This document shows positions 10,800-24,629 of a stretch of 64,000 nucleotides of DNA, piece after piece. How positions within the stretch are numbered: the stretch's first letter is position 1; the number at the start of each line of letters is the position of its first letter. The stretch spans positions 24,384,650-24,448,649 of the forward strand of contig NC_134026.1 of the NCBI RefSeq assembly GCF_964204645.1. Direction: 5' to 3'. The notes beneath the pieces are model-generated. The model ran no database searches. It worked only from the letters and a program-made list of their open reading frames with translations, and had not been told where the DNA came from. A program made the position numbers and the translations under genes. The DNA comes from Tubulanus polymorphus (taxonomy: Eukaryota; Nemertea; Palaeonemertea; Tubulaniformes; Tubulanidae).

Positions 10800-13700
10800 A
10801 TGGAAGCCCCCAGCGTATCACACGGTGATCCGAAATTGATTGAAGCTATTGTGAATCGTGTGAAATCACAGGGAGTGTTTGATCAACTTCGTAAAGATTG
10901 TATTGCTGACGTTGACACGAAGGTAACGTAGTTCGACCAATTAATTTTGGGACCCCAATTTTGACGTCAATTCTACCTGAATCGGTCATCTTCAACATTT
11001 ACAAAATTCAAAGAAAAATTCAAACTCAGTAGCTTAACTAATGTTTTTTGCAACTACCCCAAACTAATGTTGGTAATTCAAAATCCATAGAAGTAAAAAC
11101 AGTACAAATCTCATTTTCTAATGAGTAATATATATTTATTATAGCGAACGTTTTCGGGAGTTACATTATCCCCTCTTCAGGCATAGCGCAAGTGATTAAA
11201 TTTACATATCATTAATAATTGATAATTATAATACAAAGATAATCAATTACACACAATCTAATGTTGGTAATTTCCCATTTGTTGTTACTTAGACCTGTCC
11301 TTTTTGTTATCCTCTAATAGATTTTCATTTTTGTTCTAAAACAAATGTTTTTCATTTCAGCCAGCATATCAGAATCTTCGTCAGAGAGTGGAAAGCTACG
11401 CAGAGAAATTTGTACATAACCAAAAGTGGAGTTCAGATCTGAATAAAAATCAACTACGTGATGGCCTACGAAGAGAACTTAATGAGTAATTTAAATTTCC
11501 GTATCCAGCCATGCTATCTAAAACACATTTGCCTAATATTGGTTTTATAAAATGAAAATTTAGTTGGCAATACATGTGAAAAAATGCTTGATTCTTTTCT
11601 TTTAATATAGGACTGGTATACTCACTAGTGGTGTTGATCGAATTGTTGAACAAGTTGTCAATCCTAAGATATTTAAGGTGTTTAAACCCGAGATTGAAAA
11701 GGTTGTCTGCGAATACCTCAATATTGACCTGAAAGAAAGAGAAAATAGGGAGAAACGCCGACAAGAAATTCAACAACAAACCATGCATCAGAACATGGAG
11801 AATTTGAAAGAAAACTTAAAAAAAATGCAGCAAAGCCCACAATCTGGTAAAAAACCATCATCATTTCATTTAAAAATTCTTTTCTCTTTCATTTGAAAAT
11901 CAAATTATCTGAGATCTCTTGTGTTATTCAGGTTCACCAGGCAGTGCAAATACATTTGGTTCGCCGGGTTTCAATCAGAATCGGATGCCATATTTTCCAC
12001 CCTCAAGTTTACCGAATGTGGCTATTCCGCCACCTCCGATGCAACAACAGCCGATGTTTGGAGCATTTCCATTTCAAAATCTGCCACCACTACCGCCAAT
12101 GCCCATGGGAATGCCACCTTTACCCCCTATGCCTCCTCTGCCACCTATTCCCGCAAATCCGTTGATCCCAGCTTCAGTTCCGACACCCTATTTAGCAACT
12201 CAACAGTATCTTCAGCCACCTGGAACATCAGGAGCCGCAGTACCGTTCGGTACTATGACCTCGACAGCAAATTCAGCAGGACAATCTCCAGTGCCTGTAT
12301 CAAATGTAACTAGCCAGGTTCCAACAACTGCTGCAAGCACTCCCTTGCAAACAGATGCTCCCGATAAAACACCGTTAACATCCACGCCAAAAGTAGAGAC
12401 AGATAATGTTGTTAAAAACGAGCGCAAGAACTCTGAATCAGAATCTAAAAAGGTTGATAGTAAGAAAGAGCATAAGAATATGAGTGCATTAAAAAGTAAA
12501 GATAAAGATACAGTCGTTGCATCACCAAAAGAGTCACCGAAAGCAAAAGAATCGCCGAAAGTGTCCATTGACTCGCCACAGGATTCGCCAAAGCCTGAAC
12601 CAATGCCTAAACCAGAGAAATTGATTGATGCTTTCAAGAGAGAACAGGAGAAAGAAAAACTTATGAAAGATACTGGAAAACTAGGCGGTATAACTAAAGA
12701 TCCAAGCAAATTAGGCAGCATAAAGCGCGAACATTTTGCTGGTAAAGGCACGGCGAAAGAGCCTCCCTTAATGAAGGAAAAAAATGTCATTAAATCGAAG
12801 GACATCAAGGTACTCAACAAAGACATACGATTTGATAAATTAAAGGAACGCTCGAAAGATATCATTAAGCTTCCCTCCGATCCAAAAGTAGAACGTGCCA
12901 AAGAAAAGATGTACGAACGCATGAAAGAGATGAAGCCGGGAATCATGAAAGAAAAATCAATTCATAAGTCGGAGCACAAACATCGCATGTTTATAGAAGC
13001 GGAGAAATATAAAACTGATACGAAAATCAAGAAAGCAATGCCAGTGGATATAAAACCTGAGAAAACTTATCGCTTCGCTTGGGAAAGCCAGATTCGAGAT
13101 CTGGATGAAGATCAACTGTCAGATATTACAATATCTTCCGTTCACACGGATGACTTATCTGACTTTGACGTCTCAACTGGTGAATCAGACGCCGAATCGC
13201 AGAATTCGAAAGACAGGGACATTCCACAGAAGAAACTAGGTAGAATTCCATGTTCATAACATCAATTATAACATCAGGAATCCTTTTGTTGGTTTGCGTA
13301 CACGTAACATCCTATTCTATTTTGCACTTATAGCGATGAAAAAAGAAAAATCACCAGTGGAAGTTGATGAGGAACCACACAGAAATATTGTAAGTATTTA
13401 GAAATCAACAGATTAACTGGTACATGTGTGGGCTATCTTGTACAGATTCATTGCCTGAATTGTTCTTTGACATATTGAAATTGGTTAAAGAATTTTGATT
13501 TATTATGTTTTCAGTTTGATGATTTCTTTGTGAGTTTTAAATCTTTTTTGTCTATTGCTATATATGCCAAGATATTTCCATTACACGCTGTATACAATAA
13601 TCTGAGTTATATATGACTCGACAGAGCTAAATCTAGGTTATAAACGTGGAGCTGGGTCCTGCTGTGGGAAGAAGTATTAAGTGTCCATATCCAAATTAGA

Positions 13701-16700
13701 AAAGCCAGTGAAGTTATTTGCAGTAGTCATTGCCTGGTTTATTCCTATTTACATCCCACTCTGGTGGTCTGTGGTTTTCATCTATGGTCATTGGTATTTC
13801 TCTCTATCATACCCATGAATGTATAGCCAAGGTGTAAATTTGATAAAAGGGTTTTTATGAATGGTGGTTATGTTGCTTACTAATGTGAATGGAAAATCAC
13901 TACTTGCTTTTTACAAGTAACAATGATTATTCTGTTGGTGGCTTTATTCAAAGATGTCTTAACGAAAGACCTGTGGTCAACATTTTTGCAGTTACTGTAG
14001 TTGGGTTCATGCAATAATCATTGTGACATAGCTATACGGCTTCAATGGCACACTGGTACATTTTTCATTCCTTCCCCTACTTCTTTGGTTGTAGGTCTTG
14101 TATTTATGATTCCGTAATTTTGACCAAAAATTCTTCTTTTTGGCTAAATTTGAATCCAATACTGTTAGAATCAAAATAATGAGTTCTTTTTCAGTCAAAA
14201 GACAAAGGAGATCGTCATTTGAGCCGTCAAGAACGGCGAGCACAAATTGAGGCAAAGATCAGAGAGATAGAAGAGAAGAAAAAGCAATTGAAAGAGCAAT
14301 GGAAGAAAAGACGAGAACTGGGTGAAAAAGGTACGTGCTTTTATTCACATTGAAAAGGTCATGGATCGTCTATATTTGTCCACCAGTTGAAATTACATAA
14401 TAGATTTTATGCTTTGCAGCAGATACATCTATAAAAGAAACTGTTAAACCTGAACCAAAGAAGAAAACTACGCAGCGACAGAAAATGTCGAAACAAGCAA
14501 AAGAAGCGCTGAAGGAGCAGCTTAAAGAACAGAAGGTCATGGAAAAACGAATGGCCTTACGACGGCAAAGAACTCGTAATCCACGCTATGAAAATGAAGA
14601 GTTCATATCAATTTTCACAGAAAAACGTCAAAAATCACATCTAGCAAGTTTATACGATGAATCTCCTCTTTTACACGTGGAAGAACCTAAAACTAAACCA
14701 AAGTTGAAGAAAAAAGATACAGAAGAATCGCTTTACGAGTCGATATCAGATTCTAGTCAATCGGATAGTGAATTCTCTAGCAAGAAAGTTAAAAATACGA
14801 AGCTACCACCGTAAGACTTTTATAGCTGTTTCTTCATCTCCAATTATCTGAATATCTACTTTAACAGCTTGTGCTCATTTTTTCAGACGGCCACCGAGTG
14901 AATCAGATTCTGACAGTCCTGTCATCATCCCAAGTGAACCCAAACCGAAGCCGCCAGCTGCATCTTCGACAGCTAGGTATCGTTATGACACATCCGATTT
15001 ATACAAGCCTAGAATGAATTTACGAAAAGAGGGAACTTCACCGAGACGTGGTGGCTCTCCTGAACCCCAAATAACCAAGCCATCTCCTGCGTAAGTAGAG
15101 TACTAGACAATCAAATCTTTCATATTTTGTTCAGATGATAATGGATGTTGATTTGAAAGAATATTTATGATCTGTCCTGATATTTTCCAGAATGGCTAAT
15201 GTTTATAAACCCCATCCAGCAGCACCTGTGGCTACGAGAAAGCCATCAGATGACAAATCATCAATTGCGTCAGATTCTGATTCGTCGGATTGTAAACGAA
15301 GTAGAACACCGGTTGATTTATCAGAGTTCGGTGAAGCTGCTCGTCGATATTCCAAGTAAGTAACAAGTCATACCCCTTAAATGAAGATCAATTGGCTAAA
15401 GTTTTTGATTAAATATTTAGTTGTGTTTACTGGGTTTTTTCATTATTTCTACTTAAGAACGTTAAGCAGAAGAGTAGACCAGTTTGGTAGATCTCGGTCA
15501 CCCATACAGGAAAGGTCAAGATCCCCACCACCCTATAGAAGGTCTGTATTTACATCTTTGTGCTAAAAAAAATATTAGCATGTATGTAACGTGTAACGTC
15601 TGAGACATTTTTGTGAACTTTTTACAGTTTGAAGAAATCGGTGCCAGTTGAACCAGCTCCGTTCTCTGATCCCCAAAGACGATTTTCAAGGTACCGTATA
15701 ACAAAGCACGTACATATGTATTGAAGTGTACTACCATAGAGGCTTGTTAATGGTGATTTTTGACATATTTTTGGGGATTTATTCAGATGCTATCTCTGTG
15801 CAGGTCGTCATATTTCTTAACTCTTTGTACATAAGCGTTGTAGTGGGTCATAACCTCAGTCTTGTAATACGGATTCATTGTAGCAGTAAACGTAGTGATA
15901 TTTTGCATTAATTACAGGCCTGTTTGTCCCCATATGCAACCTGCACTGCCCACCCCTGTGATGTTGCGGCCCCAAATCGGTCAGTGTCTTATACATAGAC
16001 ACAATCTTGGTGAGATTCCATTGTAGTCGACATGCTACACAGTAAAACACACAAATGTTTGTGCTATTTTGTTTCACTCACCAGTTCATAACTCAGTGAG
16101 AATATTTTCAATGATATTAAGATCACTATTGCGCATATTTTCACCTAAATGACGCACATCATGCTTTAGTAATTCTGTTTTGAGGTTTTCACTAATTCTA
16201 CTTTTTTACAGTACATTAGCTAAATTTCTGGTTGAATCTTTTTTAAAGTTACTATAAATTGTATATTTGTTTAAGGTCTATCAGAAATTATTTCATTAAA
16301 GGTTATATTTCAGTGATTTGTACGATCCTGAAATACCTACACCAGGAACTCCAGAAACGTGAAGTACGATAACCGCCTCAAATCTCATCCTCCTTCCTTC
16401 AACATACCGTAGATCTAAAAATTGCTTTATCTGTTGTTGTTGTTCAGATTTCCTGAGTCATTTGGTATTGTAGAATTGGGTTGTAGGTAAAAATTGGTTG
16501 AAAACGGTGATGGAGTTCAAACTTACTTTGTTGCATGGAATAATTTATGAGATTTGATTCTGATTATCTTTTTTCCATTGCTTTTAAGTTAGGATCTTAT
16601 TATTCTTAAATCGAATCATTTGAAATAGATAATTGGTTGAGGCTCACATGAATGTTACAAGTGGTTAAATGTGACCCTGAGATGGTTGATTGCCAGTAAA

Positions 16701-19700
16701 TGTGTTAGATACCGGTATATGTTTCAATATGTTATGCTTTGTTTAGTGTCAAATTTATTTGCCGCTGTATGGGTTGGGCAGTGTACTATTTCACCTACAT
16801 TCTAACTGTTCTTTGATTCATCTGAATTTCAAATGTTTTGAACTTAAATATTTCAGAGAACGGCGAGAAAAACCTGTCACAGAAATGGATTTTGGTGAGG
16901 CCCAGAGGCGTTATGGACGGTACGTCTTATGTTCATACCAGCATGCCACTTAAAACTTATACCAGAGTCACACTTAAAACTTACAATTTGTTTTTCTATT
17001 TAAGGCGTCAGCGTGCAGTTAGTCCCTCGTCTTCCCGGTCACGCTCACCACCTCGTGGCAAGAAATCACTTAATGCTGCCTCAGACAGTGACTCCGACAT
17101 CGAACCCGTTTACAAACGGACTCCTGCAACTCCCGTGCCAACAACTAAAAGACAACGCACTACATCATCATCAAACCAATCACCCTCGAAATTTGATGAT
17201 GCCAGCGGCACTAGGGCGAAATCTCCGACATCACCTCCCATCAAAAGATTGAAGGCTTCACTACCACCAGCTGTACCGACTGTTCCTGTGCGTGGAGCTT
17301 CACCTATATCTGATGGAGAATTATCTGATGAGGGCGAACTACCACCTTCCCCTGCTCGCTCAGGAACACCTGTCCTTGATGAACCTGCACCCGAGCCTTT
17401 AGTTGGAGAGGCTCAATATCTTGGAAAAAACAGTGTCCAAGTGGAGTTAAAGGATAATTATGTGTTATTAGATGACGGGGAAAAAGTCACAATGGCAGCA
17501 ATTGAAGGATACAGCGGAATTCCAGCTAGACAGACAACTTCTCGAGAGGCTCGCAGTCGTTCATCTACACCATTAATGGATGAGCCGATGCATTCTCCTA
17601 AACAACCACCAGTTGCTACAATTGAGACATTACTGGCGCGTGTAGAAGGTCGAGAAACAGCCCGTTACGAAATGGCTGATGATGATGTTATAGATATAGA
17701 AGTGGTTCCTTCTTCAACTGATTCAGATGATGAACGGGGTATTTTACAACACGTTCCTAGTGTCATTGAATCATCTGAACCAGTCATTCATGCTCAGGAA
17801 ATGATAAACACTCTAACAAAAGAAACAAAAGAAGATATTAAAGCAGATGTTGAGGAAGGATCAGAAGAAGGAGAACTAGTTGAATCAGTGGAAGAAGATC
17901 GCGAGACAGATGCACTTAAAGTCAGCGATGAAAATGACGCAAAGAATGTTACTCAAGAAATTCCCTTGATAGAATCAGATTCGTTAGAATTAAGTACAGG
18001 AGATATTATTGTTGATAATGTAGATTCAATTTCTGATTGTGTAGCAGGAGATGTTGATTCTAATGAGAAAACAATTATGGAAAATTCTGATCTGGTTGGA
18101 AATGTAGATTCTGTTCCAAAAGAAATTGTAAATGCATCAACTGCTAGTTCTGATCAAGAAGTGCAGTTTGAACACCCAAATTCTTGCGAGACAAATACCC
18201 AGGAAGAAGTTGAAGACGAAATAGTAAATGCTACATGTGGTATAGACCCTCACGATAAATCAATGGATGGTAATGACAGTGAGACTAAAATAAGCATGAA
18301 AGCATATGATACAACATCACATGACTCTCAGCCACAAGAAACATGCCAATCGAAGATACAAACTGTTAAATCAGATAGTGAAGTGGAACTCGTTAAGTCT
18401 GAAGTTAAACCTTGTATTGAAGATGATAGATCCCTTGATAAATCAGAACAAATAATTGAACTAGAAGAGAAAATGTTTGAATCTATCAAAACAACAGAGA
18501 CAAAAGAATCACAGTCATTACAGACGTTAGTTCCTGAGTCACAGGATCCGGAACAGGTTAAACATGAGGATCCAGTAATACAAAGTGTTGAAGTAATTGG
18601 GCATCTTAAAGCACAAACTATAGACTCTAGGACACAAGGTGATTGTTCAGAAAAAACTGAACTTCATTTTCAGTTGAAGGAGCCAATTGATGATATTATC
18701 AAACCGAGTGTTGGTGGAAAAAGTCTTGAGCTGTCTGAGCCGCTTATTGAAATAGTAGAATCCAAGGAGTTAGGCAGTGGTGATTACGAAAAACCTCCTT
18801 GTTTGGATATAGCTAATCTGGATGTTGTTGACTCATCGAGTAATGCTGTCAAATTTGATCAACGGGACCAGGAGGCAATGATAGGTAACACAAAACCAGA
18901 TGATGAAGTGTGTGTTGCGAAGATATTACAAAAACGCCGGTCAAGTGTTAAAAGTGACATTAGTGAATCTAGTAGAAAGAGTGAGGAACGAACAAGTAAG
19001 CGACGTCCTTCAACACGGTCAGAAAAGAAAACCACTGATGATGATCAGCCATCAAGGCCAAGTTCACGGGCATCGAGGCATTCCTCTAATACTCAAAGTG
19101 ATGATGATAAAGGTTCAAAACAAACACCTTCGTATGGTAGTGGAGAATTGTCTACAAATGTTAGTGAAGACGAGAAGGAGCCCTTAAAAAAAACAGAATT
19201 ACTCTCTCGATCTGATTCCCCGCATGACCCTCAAAACGAAGTTAGTACAGTATTGACAGATTTACCCCTCGACATTGCAAGCAAAACACGAAGTCAGTCA
19301 AATGAATCAGAAGGGGAAAGCTGTTCAAGTCATGAGGGTAAAGAAGTAGCAGAACTGTGTGATGTTGAAAGTAGCGGTAATTCTGAAAGCGGTCAGTCAA
19401 AAATAGGCGATTCTGCTACTGACAGTATAACCAGTTCTAAAGATGAAACTCATAGAAAGCCTAGTCGATATCGATTGCCTACACCTGAACCAATCAGGAC
19501 GAGAAGTGGTCGGACTTCATCTCCTCCACCAGCCTCATCGAAAGCATCAGCGACCAGTCAGCGACGTATGTCTTCACCTGCCCTGTCATCACAGTCAAGA
19601 GCAACCCGCTCAGCTGATGCTAAAAAGCAACCAGCGGTCGGCAAACGTAGTTCTTCTAAGATGTCCGATTCATCAGCTCCACCAAATAAAAGATCAAAGC

Positions 19701-19705
19701 GTTAA
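10800..19705 (+). CDS. BOD1L1: BOD1-like protein (biorientation of chromosomes / fork protection, Shg1-domain)
   Basis: Fourteen exons: 10800-10922, 11361-11485, 11611-11846, 11932-13239, 13334-13389, 14195-14330, 14420-14810, 14887-15090, 15191-15355, 15470-15541, 15628-15690, 16314-16358, 16857-16919 and 17005-19705. They total 5688 bases (1895 residues) with every phase closing. Residues 10-115 are the BOD1/Shg1 domain, with the hallmark ADVDTKPAYQNLRQRV, LNKNQLRDGLRREL and SGVDRIVEQVVNPKI. Then follow a Pro/Met-rich stretch (about 175-240), a long Lys/Glu-rich section, a conserved-looking RYDTSDLYKPR block, RS-type repeats (RSRSP) and a 900-residue acidic Ser/Glu-rich last exon ending in a basic tail. 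Vertebrate BOD1L protects stalled replication forks with RIF1 and RAD51, and Shg1 belongs to the SET1/COMPASS complex; function here is by family. Exon 10 could start a few bases earlier (alternative AG). Confidence 0.92.
11064..11272. mobile_element. Short retroelement-like insertion with 15-bp direct repeats
   Basis: The 15-base string CTAATGTTGGTAATT occurs at 11064-11078 and again at 11258-11272, bracketing about 180 bases in the first BOD1L intron. Perfect flanking repeats of this length are the footprint of target-primed reverse transcription, so the insert reads as a SINE or a truncated LINE end. The insert contains ATTATCCCCTCTTCAGGC and short TAAT-rich runs near its right end. No A box or B box was found. 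Confidence 0.5.
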
Positions 19706-22152
19706 TGGCAGATGGTTTGAAATAAGTTAATCTGTTATAATCCTAAGACACGCTTATTCCCAAAATTCTTGCATTCATCTATATCACCAAATTTGTTATA
19801 GATATTCTATGGTAGTTGTTCTTGGATTTATCCCTTCAGATCAATCTACATGAATGAAGAATAATGAAGTTGTGGCTGTCAGGCTCTTAGTTGTATATAT
19901 CAAATTGTAGATAGCTAAAAAGTCACTTGTACAAAGGTGTATATGAATAATGCGTATATGGTGAGGAATTATGTGCAACTAAGGTTTTTCATGTACGGTA
20001 CCATTCACATAGTAATTTAGGGTACTGATATGCTTGAAATAATTGAGATTAAAATACCGGTATTCTTGAAATGAGCAAGATTTAAGTCCAGGTCTTAGGA
20101 GATCACTGATAGGTGTAAGTCATAGGGATAATGTCAAATGTCAAATTAAATTTTCCTCTAAATTATTCACTTGTCGGTATGTGCCACAGTAGGGTTTTCA
20201 TGTTATAAAAATTCTCTAAGAATTGTTTTGTAAATTTAATTCATTGTTTTGTGTGCTAAACTTCCTGTTCTTTTGAAGGAATAATCGTAAAAAAATACAT
20301 GTGAACAATTTTGTAATACATAGCATATGGTGTTGTTATATGTACCTGATAGTTGAAAGTTAAAGCTATTTTGTATTTGTACAACTGTATTTTTGTAATT
20401 GCTGTTCTGATTGTCTTAGTCTCATGTGTGTTAAATCAATTATGATTAGTGTTCAGTTGATATATGTACGAGCAGAAAACTGCCTGAATATACAATGATT
20501 CTTATTCAAATAACATACTCTGTCTTGTTTTATCCGTCGCAAATTCTCTGAGAAGATTCTGCCTTCCTTGGTTACATTTGACTTTTTAAATTCCAAGAAG
20601 TAAAAGACATAGGAGTAAAATTGCGGAATGAGAAATTTAGAGGATTTACCACCATTTTATGAGACTAAGCATGAATTACTGATAGAGGATGATGTTGTTT
20701 ATGATGTGGTTACTGCTAGAAACCACTGGTACACCTTTCATTCAGTACATACTAAAGAAAAACCATCACCATTGGGGGTCATTCATATATTACGTACACA
20801 CAAAATTTGAATTTTTGACCCCCTTCCCCCATGTACGCAAAATCGGCCATTTTTTCATATACATTAAGTATTACGGTATGCATTGTACTGACCCCTCCCC
20901 TAATGAGTACATAATAAATGAATGACCCCTTGGCAAATAAGAAACAACTACAGAGACAACTTATTTATAGTACACAGAAAAACAACTTGTATATTCAGTT
21001 TGTCGTATAATAGTACATAGATATAAAACAGTTAACATCTTCTATCTTTGTTACCATAATTGTTTAACACAAGATTTGGACTGCTAAGGTCTTGTAGAAA
21101 TTTTTTAAAACTTGTTTAATCAAATTCACTATACTTTACATTTTAGGCAAAAAAATTGGTACCTTGTTCCTCATTTCAGCTGAGCTTAAAAGTTCATCCG
21201 GTTGACCATCTATCTACCCTGTACATTACTTTTCAAAATCATGATCAAGCTAAATATAACAGACCCGTCAGCTATAAAAACGAACTGATTACAAATTTTT
21301 ATTGTGGTTTACAAAATGACCCGGCCAATTAGAAGACACAAAGTATCATTTTTTAGCCTAATATACACTAATGCAACATCACAGATCTGAATCAGATTAA
21401 ACATTTTTTGAGCAAAATTCTGCAATATATTCCTCAAATCCTGTGAATGGATAATACAAAAAATACATGTATTTTTGATAACACTGATAAATGCCAGGTC
21501 ACTAAGTAAATAATTAAATGCGCCAACAGCTGGTCATAATTTAACTTGTAATCATTGATGCGATGAGATTCATTATTCAATTGTTAACATCAAGCATAGC
21601 AGTTCGAATGCAGATTTGCTGAATGTGAACTGAATACTGATTTATACAAGCTTAAAACTATATTATACACAATGTATGTACGAGTATACATGAAAAATAG
21701 ATATCAATACATTGGAAGTACTTCATTTCAAGTACCAGTACTTAAATTAAAGTAAAAATACATTTTTATAACAGAACGGTCATTGCAAACGCCATCTTTG
21801 AATTTCGTTGTACATTTGCTGAGTGGCAGAGTTTAAAATTCCAGCAGTGTAAAAATCAATGGAAGTAGACTCCCAGTAAAATGCAATAACTCAAAAGTGA
21901 ATCATTTATCTGCAGAACTCATAACAGCACTCGGGGGCAACATAAAAATTTAATGTCTCTATACTTCGTTATTATGTCAAGATTCATTATTTTGGAGCCT
22001 AATAATTCAAAAATATATAATGAAGTTCAACACAGCCAATTGTGTATTGTCGAAAGACCATTTGGGCCAAGATCTGGAACCAGCTTCCAATACTGTTATA
22101 CTTATTTATCTAGGGCCTGCAGACAATGAAATTGTAATAAAACTCCTAACAA
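19706..22152. other. 3' UTRs between tail-to-tail BOD1L and SUFU
   Basis: No convincing coding exon. BOD1L's 3' UTR probably fills the first part, and the SUFU 3' UTR lies at the right on the minus strand. A short plus-strand frame near 20628-20810 has no splice partner or recognisable domain. Nothing else was identified. Confidence 0.4.
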
Positions 22153-24553
22153 CTAACTACACACAACTGATTCCACTGTATCTGGGCAAATTGTAATCGT
22201 CATATGATGTTCACACCATTGGAATACTTTTGGCAAATCGATCTGAAAGATAAATAATTAGTAACAACAATAATAATACTAGTTCAATAGTTATAACAAT
22301 AATTAAGAGAATTCATCTTTCAGAATAACATACCACATCGATTTCATCTAATATTTGTATATCACGCAACATATGATCTATGAAATCATCGGTCAACAGA
22401 ACCTGAAATTTCAAGTTAAATCTTATCGGTAACAAAGAAAGCGATTTCGTTTTTACAGAAAATCGTTTTTTCATTACTGACCTGTAACCATGGCCCATGG
22501 GCAGCGTATGGGTGGGAGGCATCAGCTATTGATCCAATTACACTTTGGGAAACAAATGTTATAGCCACATCATTGAGAATACTTTTGAAAGTGAAATGGC
22601 GACCATGTTTCAATCTTCCTCTATAAAAGAAACTCATTGAAAATATAAATGGATAAAACTGTGACGAAGAATATAGAGGCTACACAACAACTTACAACAA
22701 AGCAAGTGGCAGCAGTTTTCCAGCCTCTAAACTAAATTTCAAGTGGACGGCATCAATACTTCTTGTACGAAGGAGTTCAGTTGGTGCATCACCACTCAAA
22801 TTACTATCAAATGAAGCTTTTCTGAATAGAAACATTATATTATATTACACAATAATACTGATGTATCGATAAAGTGAAACATCTACAATCATGTATTTTA
22901 CCTTGATGATGAATCTCCAGATGGTATGGGTGGAAGTACTGGCTTTGAATATCCCAAACCAATTGTTAAAGCATTCTTTATTTGCTCAGATTCTGAAATA
23001 GATAATTAATTGCTGTTCAAGCAGGGTACTATTGTATCATTTGAATTATCCTACCAAATAAATAAACATTACCTAAATCTGTTATATTTGGTGCATCTGT
23101 TGTATCGCTAGTTGAACTGCCTCGGCGTAAGTTGTCATAATTTTCCTTGTTGTCATTACTGACTTTTGATAATTCGATCCACGAACATTGGCTACTAACT
23201 CCACTTAGGTTAGAGCCTTCTAGTGATATACCCTGATCAACTCTTTCCTGTGTTAAGAGAAACAAATGTCATTTAAAAAGATATTTTTGCTCAATACGAA
23301 TCAAATCCCAGTATTTACCTGTAACTGTGGGTCAATTTCAAATACATTTTCCCCTCTCCTCATATCAGTTATAAGCCATGCACCTCCAGCACTGGAAAAA
23401 AAATATTGAAATAATGGTTTTAAAAGTGATTTTCTTCAAGCTTTTCTACCAATGATAAGAGACATGACGTGAAAATAGATACAAACTTGTCAACAGTCTT
23501 CATTAGGTCAATAATACCACTTCCATTCCAATGTTGGGCAGCTTTTAACTCTTCTTCACAAACACCAACAACCTTTACAAAAATTCATCGACATGGCACT
23601 ATGTTTTCATTCATTCCCATTTCAGCGATAATTGCTTAGCCTACAACTACATACTTGCACAAAATTCACCACACCAAAAGCAGTGGTTATTGTTTTAAGT
23701 TGAGGATCCGCAGTCATGAGCATATGTTGCATTCGAGATTCACTACCATCTAATGAGCTATGCCACGGTACATGATCACCTTCGCACAATGTATTTTCTA
23801 TAAAGAACAAAAGTGGCATACGTTCGAATTCTATTTTCCCCCTGTTTAACCAGATCATGAAATGTACTAACTCACCAGACTGAAAAACATATCTCGCAAG
23901 GGCTTGCATGAGGGCCGCAGGCCACGTTGGCGGGGCTGTTTCTTGTTCCTTTCGCAGTCTAAATGTCATTTCGAAACCAAACCCGCTCGGGGAATCAACA
24001 GATCCACTACGGTAGGCAGAACTGTAAACAAATCAAAGTAATAAATTATTGCTTTCATGATAAATAAGTGAATTCATTAAAGCCAGGTTTAAGAACCAAG
24101 CTCTGTATATTGGATAATGTCCCAAGGAAATATATAATGGATATGATACTTACTCATGAACTCTTCCATCGCCGTGAAGATCAGATAATCCAAAACTAAC
24201 ATAATGCCAATGTGGGGGCACATTCTTTTCTGGACAACCAGGATTTGAGTACATACTTATATAATCTAGAGGGTCCGGACCTCCCAACCTATAATGGAAC
24301 ATCACAAAATAGCATTTGCTTATATGATATCAGGTTTTCTAGAAGATATATGAAAATATATCCAGCATTGATAGAAATTGCTTATATACCAGTATTTCAC
24401 CAAAGCGGTGACTTGTAATGGATTTGGTTGGTCAGGATACAGTTGTCGGCATGCTGAATAGATCGCCTCAAATCCTGGAGGTGTTACAGGTCCCTGATTA
24501 ATGTTTGCAGTGTTGTAAACTTGTGCAGCATCTTCTTTTTTCCCAGACGACAT
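22153..24553 (-). CDS. SUFU: Suppressor of fused, negative regulator of Hedgehog signalling
   Basis: SUFU binds Gli/Ci transcription factors in cytoplasm and nucleus and holds them inactive until Hedgehog signal arrives. Twelve coding exons (minus): 24390-24553, 24154-24288, 23876-24021, 23655-23797, 23487-23572, 23319-23391, 23073-23247, 22902-22992, 22696-22821, 22482-22620, 22334-22402 and 22153-22242. They give 478 residues, close to the 484 of human SUFU. Diagnostic stretches are YPDQPNPLQVTALVKYW, LGGPDPLDYISMY, HWHYVSFGLSDLHGDGRVHE, APPTWPAALMQALARYVFQS and, in the C-terminal domain, LKHGRHFTFKSI and HPYAAHGPWLQ. The variable linker between the two SUFU lobes falls around exons 7-8 and is Ser-rich. 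An acceptor-like CAG just upstream of the ATG (near 24567-24569) suggests a non-coding first exon. Confidence 0.96.
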
Positions 24554-24629
24554 CTTTTCAACTTCCCTGTAATAGATATCTACTACTAATAGAATTGTAC
24601 ATCGTATCCTACTAAAAGAAGTAGTAGAG

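Noticed and set aside
11893-12313. Two alternative plus-strand frames over the start of BOD1L exon 4
   Set aside because: They overlap the Pro-rich coding frame that joins in phase with flanking exons; these frames do not join.
12212-12946. 244-codon minus-strand open frame opposite BOD1L
   Set aside because: It lies antisense to a secure coding exon, is low-complexity Ser/Phe-rich as expected from the complement of Lys/Glu codons, and has no own signals.
15470-15541. Exon 10 of BOD1L starting right after CTTAAG at 15456
   Set aside because: That acceptor would put a TAA stop in frame within two codons; the later CAG acceptor keeps the RS-rich frame open.
16838-17004. Extension of the last BOD1L frame upstream of 17005
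   Set aside because: The conserved splice from exon 13 (16919) to 17005 is in phase; the upstream stretch is intron with exon 13 in a different frame.
20628-20925. Plus-strand frames downstream of BOD1L as a separate small gene
   Set aside because: No promoter, splice partner or recognisable domain; located in probable 3' UTR.
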